NCBI GenBank assembly: GCA_027345905.1
Contig: DAIETC010000250.1
Coordinates: 1-13,519, forward strand
Direction: 5' to 3'
From: Kineosporiaceae bacterium
GTDB taxonomy: Bacteria > Actinomycetota > Actinomycetes > Actinomycetales > Angustibacteraceae
Length of the DNA: 13,519 bases
A model generated the notes under the pieces. That model was given only the letters and a program-made list of their open reading frames with translations. It did not search any database and had not been told where the DNA came from. A program made the position numbers and the translations under genes. Shown in pieces: positions 1-7,850 of the stretch. How positions within the stretch are numbered: position 1 is the stretch's first letter; the number at the start of each line of letters is the position of its first letter.

Positions 1-61
<61 letters not shown>

Positions 62-90
62 GTGCCGGCCGCTCGAGGAGGTCCCCGCAC

Positions 91-411
91 GTGACGTACG
101 TCATCGCCCAGCCCTGTGTCGACCTCAAGGACAAGGCGTGCATCGAGGAGTGTCCGGTCGACTGCATCTATGAGGGCCAGCGGTCGCTGTACATCCACCC
201 CGACGAGTGCGTGGACTGCGGCGCCTGCGAACCCGTGTGCCCCGTCGAGGCCATCTACTACGAGGACGACACCCCCGAGCAGTGGAAGGAGTACTACACG
301 GCCAACGTGGAGTTCTTCGACGACCTGGGCTCGCCCGGGGGCGCCGCCAAGCTCGGGGTGATCCCCAAGGACCACCCGATCATCGCGGCCCTGCCACCGC
401 AGGAGCACTGA
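91..411 (+). CDS. fdxA: Seven-iron ferredoxin ([3Fe-4S][4Fe-4S])
   Basis: Small cytoplasmic electron carrier of 106 residues. Two Cys clusters follow the seven-iron pattern of Azotobacter ferredoxin I and mycobacterial ferredoxins: C9, C17 and C50 should bind the [3Fe-4S] cluster, and C21, C40, C43 and C46 the [4Fe-4S] cluster. C25 matches the extra free Cys of that family. Acidic C-terminal half and length are typical. The GTG start is supported by GAGGAGG at 75-81 with a 9-base spacer. The stop TGA (409-411) abuts or overlaps the start region of the aminotransferase gene, so the two are probably co-translated. The ferredoxin/aminotransferase pair matches M. tuberculosis Rv1177 (named fdxC there)/Rv1178. 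Physiological partner unknown; candidates include ferredoxin reductases and P450s. The native promoter is missing because the EF-Tu junction lies about 30 bases upstream. Confidence 0.95.
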   Translation: MTYVIAQPCVDLKDKACIEECPVDCIYEGQRSLYIHPDECVDCGACEPVCPVEAIYYEDDTPEQWKEYYTANVEFFDDLGSPGGAAKLGVIPKDHPIIAALPPQEH

Positions 412-1508
412 TCCAGCTCCCCGACTTCCCCTGGGACAGCCTCGGACCGGCCGCCGCAACGGCGCGCCGGCACCCCGAGGGCATCGTCGACCTGTCGGTC
501 GGCACGCCGGTCGACCCGACCCCGGACGTCGTCCAGCGGGCGCTGCGGGCCGCCTCCGACGCGCACGGGTACCCGCTCACCTGGGGCACGGCGGCACTGC
601 GCGAGAGCGTCGCGTCGTGGTTCGCCCGCCGCCGCGGTGTGCCCGACGTCGACCCCGACGGGGTGCTGCCCACGGTGGGGTCCAAGGAGCTCGTGGCGTG
701 GCTGCCGACCTTGTTGGGGCTGGGCCGCGGTGACGTCGTCGTCCACCCGCAGGTGGCCTACCCGACGTACGACATCGGGGCGCGAATCGCTTCTGCCACA
801 CCGGTTGCGGCCGACGGGACGGCGCAGGTCGGGCCCGGCCGGGTCGGCCTGGTGTGGGTCAACTCCCCGTCCAACCCGACCGGGCGGGTGCTGCCCGTCG
901 AGCACCTGGCCAAGGTGGTCGCCTGGGCACGCGGGCGCGGCGCCGTGGTGGCCAGCGACGAGTGCTACGCCGAGCTCGGCTGGGACGACCAGCCGGTGCC
1001 GAGCATCCTGGACCCCGCGGTGTGCGGCGGGTCGCACGAGGGCCTGCTGGCGGTGTACTCCCTGAGCAAGCAGTCCTCGATGGCCGGCTACCGGGCCGCC
1101 TTCGTGGCGGGCGACCCGGCGCTCGTGCAGCGGCTGTTGGCGGTGCGCAAGCACGCCGGGATGATCGTGCCGTGGCCCGTGCAGCAGGCCATGCGCGCAG
1201 CCCTCGCGGACGACGAGCACGTCGCCGAGCAGAAGGCGCGGTACGCCGGACGCCGGGCGGCACTCTTGCCTGCCCTGGGCCGGTTCGGGCTGCGCATCGA
1301 CGACTCACAAGCGGGCCTGTACCTGTGGGCGAGCGCCGACGAGCCGGCGTCCGAGACCGTCGACCGGTTGGCCGCGCTCGGGGTGCTGGTCGCGCCAGGC
1401 AGCTTCTACGGGCCGGGCGGCGCCGCGCACGTGCGCGTCGCGCTGACCGCTAGCGACGAGCGGGTGGCTGCTGCTGCCCAGCGCCTGGTGAGCGCCGGCC
1501 CGGCGTGA
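411..1508 (+). CDS. dapC: Succinyldiaminopimelate aminotransferase (DapC type)
   Basis: Fold-type I PLP aminotransferase of about 365 residues. Expected to transaminate N-succinyl-2-amino-6-ketopimelate with glutamate, the step between DapD and DapE in diaminopimelate and lysine synthesis. Visible motifs: DLSVGTPVDP near the N-terminus, the NSPSNPTG motif at about 151-158, SDECYAEL, and the PLP lysine in SLSKQSSMAGYR (K220 counting from base 411). The N-terminus LPDFPWDSL is typical of the actinobacterial family. The start is unusual: no ATG, GTG or TTG occurs at the right place. AGGAG (401-405) is followed after five bases by ATC at 411, exactly where an ATG overlapping the ferredoxin stop as TGATG would be expected. 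CTG at 408 is the alternative. In-frame ATG 207 would overlap the whole second half of the ferredoxin gene and is rejected. Neighbouring dapD and dapE support the assignment; aminotransferase specificity from sequence alone is less certain. Confidence 0.9.
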   Translation: MQLPDFPWDSLGPAAATARRHPEGIVDLSVGTPVDPTPDVVQRALRAASDAHGYPLTWGTAALRESVASWFARRRGVPDVDPDGVLPTVGSKELVAWLPTLLGLGRGDVVVHPQVAYPTYDIGARIASATPVAADGTAQVGPGRVGLVWVNSPSNPTGRVLPVEHLAKVVAWARGRGAVVASDECYAELGWDDQPVPSILDPAVCGGSHEGLLAVYSLSKQSSMAGYRAAFVAGDPALVQRLLAVRKHAGMIVPWPVQQAMRAALADDEHVAEQKARYAGRRAALLPALGRFGLRIDDSQAGLYLWASADEPASETVDRLAALGVLVAPGSFYGPGGAAHVRVALTASDERVAAAAQRLVSAGPA

Positions 1509-1543
1509 TCAACGTCACGTTCAGCCGGTGGAGCGTCATCGCG

Positions 1544-1573
1544 TTGGGCAGCCTCACGCCGGGCAGGTAGCGT
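1544..1573 (+). promoter_or_regulatory. Candidate promoter of gltA
   Basis: TTGGGC (1544-1549) and TAGCGT (1568-1573) are separated by 18 bases and lie 57 bases before the gltA ATG. They resemble a relaxed actinobacterial -35/-10 pair. Just upstream, AACGTCACGTT (1511-1521) is a short palindrome that could be an operator. The 121-base gap after dapC is long enough for a separate promoter, but the match is weak and no start site is known. Confidence 0.3.
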
Positions 1574-1629
1574 CGGGAGTGCGCCCAGCCCCCGGAACGT
1601 GCGGGGTGACCACCGAACGAGGAGCTGAG

Positions 1630-2916
<1,287 letters not shown>

Positions 2917-2961
2917 GCCCGCGACCTGCTGCTGGTGCGCGCGTATTCGCCTGCTCCGGTG

Positions 2962-3027
2962 GGTGCAGCCATGGGTGCAGCCAAACCGCTGCGATCACGG
3001 CACTTTGGCTGCACCCACGGCTGCACC
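2962..3027. repeat. Long palindromic element, copy 1; probable bidirectional terminator
   Basis: Two 24-base arms (2962-2985 and 3004-3027) are reverse complements apart from one position and enclose an 18-base loop. Each arm contains GGTGCAGCC twice in direct order, so the element carries four such units, two in each orientation. It lies between convergent genes (gltA forward, the lytic-like gene reverse). In the reverse-strand transcript the single mismatch becomes a G-U pair, so that stem is fully paired. No U-tract follows, as is common for actinobacterial terminators. A related copy of the same length is at 7770-7839. It could also be a protein-binding site or a REP-like mobile palindrome. 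Confidence 0.8.
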
Positions 3028-3088
3028 GATGCATCAGCCGCCGACCGCTGACCCCCGTCAAACCCGGTGACCAACGACTGAGGTGCGC

Positions 3089-3988
3089 TCAGGCGGGGGT
3101 GGTGTCGGTGAACAGCACGACGACCTCGCCGCTGCCCTTGGCGGGCACGCCGGGCCCGGCCGCCGGCGTCCAACCCTGGTCGCGCCCGGCGCGCGACCAG
3201 ACCTGCCCGTCGACGTAGACGCGGGCCACACCGAGCTGGTCGGCGCGGGCGACGGACCACTGGGCGAACGCCCAGGCGGGTGCGCCCGCGCCCGTCCGGA
3301 CCCGCACCCCGGCGCGCCCGGCCAGCGCGGTGGCGGGGTGCGGTGGCTGGTCGCGGACCATCGCCTCGCTGAGCCGTCCCGGTCCGGCGCTGCCCGCGGG
3401 CCGGTGGCTGGGATCCAGCGCGCAGGTCAAGGCGGCCGGTGAGTAGCCCGTGAGCGCCGAGGCCAGGGCGCGGGCCTGCGGCTCGTGCTGGGCGTAGGCC
3501 TGCGGATAGCCGCTGTGCTGCACCTGTTGAGCAACCGCAGTGATCGACATCGACCCGTAGCCCTTGATCTTGACCAGGGCGTCGTAGAACGCGTTCGCCG
3601 AGTGCACCGGGTCGAGCACCTGCGCCCGCGTGCCCCAGCCCTGCGAGGGCCGCTGCTGGAACAGCCCGAGCGAGTCCAGGTCGCCGTAGGCGAGGTTGAC
3701 CAGCTTGGACTCCTGCATGGCGGTGGCGATGGCGATCGTGGCCGCGCGCGGGGGCAGCCCACGGCGGACGGCGACACCGGCGATCGTTGCGGCGTTCGCC
3801 GTCTGCTCCGGGCTGAGCACCACGCTGAGGTTGTTCGCCGTCGTCGTGCACGCGACCGGGGTCACGGGGGCCAGTGCGTCGCGCAGCGAGAACGCCAGAG
3901 TGATGACGACGCCGAGGACGACGGCGGTCACGATGGCGCGGCGCACGAGGAACCAGCGCCTGCGCGGACCTACGGGCAACGAACGCAC
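3089..3988 (-). CDS. Membrane-anchored lytic-transglycosylase-like protein
   Basis: Protein of 299 residues with a basic N-terminus (RRRWFLVRR), one hydrophobic segment at about 17-36 and no clear signal peptidase motif, so a signal anchor with an outside C-terminal domain is likely. Residues 85-120 read IATAMQESKL then DSLGLFQQRPSQGWGT. This resembles lysozyme/lytic transglycosylase-like domains in actinobacteria, with E93 a candidate catalytic acid. The next region (LDPVHSANAFYDALVKIKGY) also fits that family. The C-terminal 90 residues are Ala/Gly/Pro-rich with no domain I recognise. GTG 3988 is six bases after the dapD stop, so both genes are probably one transcript. The link to dapD suggests a peptidoglycan role, but enzyme activity is inferred; some relatives are annotated only as hypothetical. 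Confidence 0.8.
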   Translation of the reverse strand: MRSLPVGPRRRWFLVRRAIVTAVVLGVVITLAFSLRDALAPVTPVACTTTANNLSVVLSPEQTANAATIAGVAVRRGLPPRAATIAIATAMQESKLVNLAYGDLDSLGLFQQRPSQGWGTRAQVLDPVHSANAFYDALVKIKGYGSMSITAVAQQVQHSGYPQAYAQHEPQARALASALTGYSPAALTCALDPSHRPAGSAGPGRLSEAMVRDQPPHPATALAGRAGVRVRTGAGAPAWAFAQWSVARADQLGVARVYVDGQVWSRAGRDQGWTPAAGPGVPAKGSGEVVVLFTDTTPA

Positions 3989-3994
3989 CGCCGC

Positions 3995-4960
3995 TCAGTC
4001 GTTCGCGTGCAGGGCGCTGTTCAGCTCGACGCTGACCCCCGGACGCGCCACCGCCTCGACCGCGCCGCTCACGGAGTTGCGGCGCAGCAGCAGGTTGTCG
4101 CGGCCGGAGAGCTCGGCGGCCTTCAGCACCGAGCCCGAGGTGAGGCCGGCATGCTCGCCGACCACACTCACCTTGGTGCCGGCCGTCACGTAGAGCCCGG
4201 CCTCGACCACGCAGTCGTTACCCAGGCTGATCCCGATGCCACTGTTGGCCCCGAGCAGGCAACGCTCCCCGATCGACACGACGTTGGTGCCGCCGCCGCT
4301 GAGGGTGCCCAGGATGGACGCGCCCCCGCCGACGTCCGAGCCGTCGCCCACCACCACTCCGGCCACGATCCGGCCCTCGACCATCGAGGTGCCGAGGGTG
4401 CCGGCGTTGAAGTTCACGAACCCCTCGTGCATCACCGTGGTGCCGGCCGCCAGGTGCGCGCCCAGCCGCACCCGGTCGGCGTCGGCGATGCGCACCCCCG
4501 CAGGCACCACGTAGTCGGTCATCCGCGGGAACTTGTCGACCCCGAAGACCTGCACTCGCCCGTGCGCGCTCATCAGGCGCAGCCGGGTGGCCTCGAAGTC
4601 CTCGACCGCGCACGGCCCGAGGTTGGTCCAGACCACGTTGTTGAGCACCCCGAACAGGCCGTCCAGGTTCAGCCCGTGCGGACGCACCAGGCGGTGCGAG
4701 AGCAGGTGCAGGCGCAGGTAGGCGTCCGCCGGGTCGGCGGGGGCGGCGTCCAGGTCGATGACCGTGCGCACGACCCGCAGCTGCACGCCCCGCGCCGGGT
4801 CGTCACCGGCCAGGACCGCCAGGTCGGCGGGGACGTCGTACGGGCCGTCCGCCGTCGGTGCCGGGCCCAGCTCGGGCGAGGGGTACCAGACATCGAGCAC
4901 CCTCCCGCTGCCGGTGATGGTGGCGAGGCCGAGGCCCCAGGCTGGTCGCTGATGCGTCAC
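3995..4960 (-). CDS. dapD: Tetrahydrodipicolinate N-succinyltransferase
   Basis: Transfers succinyl from succinyl-CoA to tetrahydrodipicolinate, opening the succinylase branch of diaminopimelate synthesis. The 321-residue protein is the actinobacterial DapD type (M. tuberculosis enzyme about 317). The N-terminal half is alpha/beta; from about residue 155 it is a left-handed beta-helix of hexapeptide repeats. Family blocks are HEGFVNFNAGTLGTSMVEGRI (177-198) and DGSDVGGGASILGTLSGGGT. E195 in MVEGRI corresponds to the glutamate proposed as catalytic in the M. tuberculosis enzyme. The start is GTG (MTHQRP), preceded at six bases by TAAACT, so the message is probably leaderless. It is divergent from dapE across 37 bases and followed closely by the lytic-like gene. 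Confidence 0.97.
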   Translation of the reverse strand: MTHQRPAWGLGLATITGSGRVLDVWYPSPELGPAPTADGPYDVPADLAVLAGDDPARGVQLRVVRTVIDLDAAPADPADAYLRLHLLSHRLVRPHGLNLDGLFGVLNNVVWTNLGPCAVEDFEATRLRLMSAHGRVQVFGVDKFPRMTDYVVPAGVRIADADRVRLGAHLAAGTTVMHEGFVNFNAGTLGTSMVEGRIVAGVVVGDGSDVGGGASILGTLSGGGTNVVSIGERCLLGANSGIGISLGNDCVVEAGLYVTAGTKVSVVGEHAGLTSGSVLKAAELSGRDNLLLRRNSVSGAVEAVARPGVSVELNSALHAND

Positions 4961-4966
4961 CGGGTC

Positions 4967-4972
4967 AGTTTA
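4967..4972 (-). promoter_or_regulatory. -10 box of dapD, leaderless type
   Basis: On the reverse strand the order is TAAACT-gacccg-GTG, with the GTG being the dapD start. A TANNNT hexamer six bases before the start codon is the usual signature of a leaderless actinobacterial transcript. There is no Shine-Dalgarno sequence in the gap. It faces the dapE promoter on the other strand. Confidence 0.65.
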
Positions 4973-4985
4973 GGCGGGCCGGCGC

Positions 4986-4991
4986 TAGGGT
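4986..4991 (+). promoter_or_regulatory. -10 box of dapE, leaderless type
   Basis: TAGGGT-cagttc-GTG: a TANNNT hexamer six bases before the dapE GTG, with no ribosome site between. Its -35 region would overlap the dapD -10 box on the opposite strand, so one factor or polymerase occupancy could affect both genes. Confidence 0.65.
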
Positions 4992-4997
4992 CAGTTC

Positions 4998-6113
4998 GTG
5001 GCCGCACCGACCCTGGACCTGTCGCTCGACGTGGTGGAACTGACCAGGCAGCTGTGCGACATCGAGTCAGTCAGCGGACACGAGGGGCCGCTCGCCGACG
5101 CCATCGAGGCGGCCCTGCGTCCGCTGGCGCACCTGCAGGTGCTGCGCGACGGGGACGCCGTGGTGGCGCGCACGGCGCTCGGACGCCCCGAGCGGGTGCT
5201 GCTCGCCGGGCACATCGACACCGTGCCGCTCGCGGCGACCCCGAACCTGCCCACGTGGGTCCAGGACGGCCTCGTCTACGGGCGTGGCACGGTCGACATG
5301 AAGGGCGGCGTCGCGGTGCAGCTCGCGCTCGCCGCCGGTGTGTGCGCCCCGACGCGGGACGTGACGTACGTCTTCTACGACGGCGAGGAGGTCGAGTCGG
5401 CGCGCAACGGCCTGGGCCGCCTGGCGCGGGGCCACCCGCAGTGGCTGCAGGCCGGTTTCGCCGTGTTGCTCGAACCCACTGGTGGCAACGTCGAGGGGGG
5501 CTGCAACGGCACCATCCGTGTGGACGTGACCGCCCGCGGGGTCGCGGCGCACTCGGCCAGGGCCTGGATGGGCCGCAACGCGATCCATGAGGCGGTCACG
5601 ATCCTGGGCCGGCTCACGGCGTACGACCCGCAGGAGGTGGACGTCGACGGGCTGGTCTATCGCGAGAGCCTGAACGCCGTGGGCATCGCCGGGGGAGTTG
5701 CCGGCAACGTGATCCCGGACCACTGCGTCGTCAGCGTCAACTACCGGTTCGCCCCGAGCAAGAGCATCGAGGACGCGCAAGCGCACCTGTGCGAGCTGTT
5801 CACCGGCTACGACGTGCAGGTCACGGACGCCGCCGCGGGAGCCCGGCCGGGGCTGGACCTTCCTGCCGCCCAGGACTTCGTGCGCATGATCGGGCGCGAG
5901 CCGGCGCCCAAGTACGGCTGGACCGACGTCGCGCGGTTCAGCGCCCTCGGCGTGCCGGCGGTGAACTACGGCCCGGGTGACCCGACCGGCGCGCACAGTG
6001 ACCACGAGCACGTCGATCCCGCACAGGTCCGCGAGTGCGAGCAGCGGCTGCGCGCCTGGCTGACTGACGCCGGCACGACCGCGGAGCCCGTCGGCTCGCC
6101 GTCCGGTTCATGA
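4998..6113 (+). CDS. dapE: Succinyl-diaminopimelate desuccinylase
   Basis: M20-family metallohydrolase of 371 residues that removes succinate from N-succinyl-LL-diaminopimelate. Metal and catalytic residues are visible: H72 and D74 in AGHIDTVPL, bridging D100 in GRGTVDMKGG, the acid/base pair E130-E131 in YDGEEVE, E159 in LLEPTGG, and a late His in GAHSDHEH (333-338). H185 in the dimerisation domain (VAAHSARAW) matches the His that completes the active site of the partner subunit in M20 dimers. GTG 4998 gives MAAPTLDLSLDV and is supported by the leaderless promoter. With dapC and dapD it completes a local succinylase set. Confidence 0.96.
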   Translation: MAAPTLDLSLDVVELTRQLCDIESVSGHEGPLADAIEAALRPLAHLQVLRDGDAVVARTALGRPERVLLAGHIDTVPLAATPNLPTWVQDGLVYGRGTVDMKGGVAVQLALAAGVCAPTRDVTYVFYDGEEVESARNGLGRLARGHPQWLQAGFAVLLEPTGGNVEGGCNGTIRVDVTARGVAAHSARAWMGRNAIHEAVTILGRLTAYDPQEVDVDGLVYRESLNAVGIAGGVAGNVIPDHCVVSVNYRFAPSKSIEDAQAHLCELFTGYDVQVTDAAAGARPGLDLPAAQDFVRMIGREPAPKYGWTDVARFSALGVPAVNYGPGDPTGAHSDHEHVDPAQVRECEQRLRAWLTDAGTTAEPVGSPSGS

Positions 6114-6123
6114 GTGCGGCATC

Positions 6124-6129
6124 TACCGT
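6124..6129 (+). promoter_or_regulatory. -10 box of the first LOG gene, possibly leaderless
   Basis: TACCGT-gagggt-ATG: a TANNNT hexamer six bases before ATG 6136, the same arrangement as dapD and dapE. The intervening GAGG could act as a ribosome site, but its spacing would be too short. The promoter lies in the 22 bases after dapE, so this gene may also be read from dapE. Confidence 0.5.
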
Positions 6130-6135
6130 GAGGGT

Positions 6136-6879
6136 ATGACGGCCGACCAGGACAGCTCGTACCACAAGGGCCCGGTGACGCTGCGGCGCCACCAGGTGCC
6201 CGCCACCACCACAGACCAGCGGCTGCTGGACGGGCCGCACAACCACGAGTGGCTGCACAGTGACCCGTGGCGGGTGCTGCGGATCCAGTCCGAGTTCGTC
6301 GAGGGCTTCGGTGCCCTGGCCGAGCTCGGGCGGGCGGTCAGCGTGTTCGGTTCGGCGCGCACCCGAGCCGGCCACCCGGCGTACGAGCTGGGCGTGCAGG
6401 TCGGCCGGCTGCTGGCGCAGGCCGGCTACGCGGTCATCACCGGCGGCGGTCCGGGGGTGATGGAGGCCGCCAACAAGGGGGCCGTCGAGGGCGGTGGCGT
6501 CTCGGTCGGTCTGGGCATCGAGCTGCCCTTCGAGCAGGGCATCAACGAGTACGTCGACCTCGGCGTTCACTTTCGCTACTTCTTCGCCCGCAAGACGATG
6601 TTCGTCAAGTACGCCGAGGGGTTCATCGTGCTGCCCGGCGGGTTCGGCACTCTCGACGAGCTGTTCGAGGCACTGACGCTGGTGCAGACCCGCAAGGTCA
6701 CCTCCTTCCCGATCGTGCTGCTCGGGACGGCCTACTGGCAGGGACTGGTCGAGTGGCTGCGCGCCGGCCCGCTGGACGCCGGGACGATCGGCCAGCGTGA
6801 CCTGGACCTGCTGACGCTCACCGACGACCCCGAGCACGCCGTGAACGTCATCGTCACGGCCAACGGGCCGGTCCCCTGA
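6136..6879 (+). CDS. LOG-family protein (cytokinin riboside 5'-monophosphate phosphoribohydrolase type)
   Basis: 247-residue Rossmann-type protein of the LOG/TIGR00730 family. The nucleotide-binding motifs are GGGPGVME (103-110) and PGGFGTLDE (167-175), with R152-K153 in FARKTMFVKYA between them as in characterised members. LOG enzymes release the free base from N6-modified AMP and some act on AMP itself; M. tuberculosis Rv1205, at the equivalent position, makes cytokinins. A 70-residue N-terminal extension (KGPVTLRRHQVPATTTDQRLL) distinguishes this subgroup from the short plant-like form. Its true substrate in this organism is unknown. ATG 6136 is supported by the adjacent -10 box. A second, shorter LOG gene follows at 7224. 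Confidence 0.92.
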   Translation: MTADQDSSYHKGPVTLRRHQVPATTTDQRLLDGPHNHEWLHSDPWRVLRIQSEFVEGFGALAELGRAVSVFGSARTRAGHPAYELGVQVGRLLAQAGYAVITGGGPGVMEAANKGAVEGGGVSVGLGIELPFEQGINEYVDLGVHFRYFFARKTMFVKYAEGFIVLPGGFGTLDELFEALTLVQTRKVTSFPIVLLGTAYWQGLVEWLRAGPLDAGTIGQRDLDLLTLTDDPEHAVNVIVTANGPVP

Positions 6880-6884
6880 CCTGA

Positions 6885-7181
6885 TTGTCCCTGTCGTACC
6901 GGTTCGTGGTGCTAGACGGGGGGACGGCTAACGGCCCACACTCGCTCATGCCCATTTCGCCGCTGCCCTCGCGCGGCACCGTGCTGCTCGGACGCGACGT
7001 CGCCGGTCGTGCGCTGCGGGTCAGCTCGCACCCCGAGGCGGGCCGGGTGGTGCTCTCGATCTGGGACCACGACCGGTGCGTGGGGACCGTGCGCCTGCTG
7101 GACTGCGACATCCCCGACCTGGTCCGCTCGCTCACGGCGTGTCTGGTCGTCGAGGACGAGGACGCCGCCGCGACCGGCTGA
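6885..7181 (+). CDS. Small conserved-looking protein of unknown function
   Basis: I do not recognise this 98-residue protein. It starts at TTG 6885, six bases after the LOG stop; alternatives are GTG 6906/6909 and ATG 6948 (78 residues). No start has a good ribosome site; before ATG 6948, CACACT could serve as a weak -10. The body, with GRALRVSSHPEAGRVVLSIW and CVGTVRLLDCDIPDLVRSL, has the mixed beta/alpha character and GC-rich third positions of a real gene. It shows no membrane segment or Cys motif and ends in an acidic EDEDAAATG tail. It sits between two LOG genes on the same strand, which suggests co-expression but not a function. Confidence 0.65.
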   Translation: MSLSYRFVVLDGGTANGPHSLMPISPLPSRGTVLLGRDVAGRALRVSSHPEAGRVVLSIWDHDRCVGTVRLLDCDIPDLVRSLTACLVVEDEDAAATG

Positions 7182-7223
7182 CGCTTCTGAGCAGGAGCGC
7201 ACCCGGCTGGCATGCTGTGCGCC

Positions 7224-7772
7224 ATGGCCTCGGTGTGCGTGTACTGCGCGTCGAGCGAGGGGATCGAGCACCGGTACGTCGAGTTGGCCGGCGCGCTCGG
7301 AACCGCCCTGGCCGCCCGCGGGCACGACCTGGTCAGCGGCGGTGGTCGGGTCTCGATGATGGGCGCGCTCGCCCGCGCCGCGCGCGCTGGGGGAGCGCGC
7401 ACGGTCGGGGTGATCCCCGCCGCGCTGGTGCAGCTGGAGGTGGCCGACGAGGACGCCGACGAGCTGCTGGTGGTCGCCGACATGCGGGCCCGCAAGGCGG
7501 CGATGGACCACCGCGCCCAGGCGTTCGTGGCCCTGCCCGGTGGCATCGGGACGCTGGAGGAGCTGCTGGAGGTCTGGACCGCGCGGTCGCTGGGCATGCA
7601 TCGAAAGCCCGTGGTGCTGCTCGACCCGTGGGACGACTTGCGAGGGCTGCTCGACCTGGTCTCGGGCCTGCAAGCAAAGGGGTTCGTGCGGCCCACCGCC
7701 CTGGCGCACCTGATCCGGACGCGCACGATCGAGCAGGCCCTGGACGCCGTCGAGGCGGCGGTGGGCCGATGA
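7224..7772 (+). CDS. Short LOG-family protein
   Basis: 182-residue LOG-family protein. It starts with SVCVYCASSEG, the usual N-terminal strand and loop of the short LOG form. The motifs are GGGRVSMMG (39-47), R90-K91 in DMRARKAAMD, and PGGIGTLEELLEVWT (105-119), so the phosphoribohydrolase site appears intact. In the first motif Ser replaces the Gly seen in many LOG proteins (GGGxxGLMG), a variation I believe also occurs in other actinobacteria. ATG 7224 is preferred over ATG 7212 because alignments of the family begin at V-C-V-Y; CATGCT seven bases upstream may be a leaderless -10. The TGA stop lies inside the left arm of the second palindrome. Confidence 0.92.
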   Translation: MASVCVYCASSEGIEHRYVELAGALGTALAARGHDLVSGGGRVSMMGALARAARAGGARTVGVIPAALVQLEVADEDADELLVVADMRARKAAMDHRAQAFVALPGGIGTLEELLEVWTARSLGMHRKPVVLLDPWDDLRGLLDLVSGLQAKGFVRPTALAHLIRTRTIEQALDAVEAAVGR

Positions 7773-7839
7773 GTGCAGCCATGGGTGCAGGCAGCGTGTC
7801 GTGATCGCGACGCTCTGGCTGCACCCATCGCTGCACTCA
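7770..7839. repeat. Long palindromic element, copy 2; probable bidirectional terminator
   Basis: The outer arms TGAGTGCAGCC...CGCTGCACTCA pair with one C-C mismatch and continue through TGGGTGCAG/CTGCACCCA; a shorter inner stem (AGCGT...ACGCT) lies near the centre. The core 7772-7837 has the same length as copy 1 (66 bases) and is identical to it in most arm positions. The outermost pair changes from G-C in copy 1 to A-T here, which keeps pairing. It separates the convergent LOG and folP2 genes, as copy 1 separates gltA and the lytic-like gene. The left end contains the LOG stop codon. Confidence 0.8.
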
Positions 7840-7850
7840 CAGGCATGCGC

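Noticed and set aside
207..1508. Long aminotransferase frame from ATG 207
   Set aside because: The first 68 residues are an Arg/Gly-rich out-of-frame reading of the ferredoxin gene; the family N-terminus (LPDFPWDSL) starts at about 414.
3485..5590. A 701-residue forward frame
   Set aside because: Antisense to the lytic-like and dapD genes and then overlaps dapE in another frame; His/Arg/Gly-rich composition is typical of GC-rich shadow frames.
2962..7839. The two palindromes as the ends of a composite mobile element
   Set aside because: The sequence between them is core metabolic genes (dapD, dapE, LOG) in conserved order, with no transposase or target duplications; each element is itself a complete hairpin.
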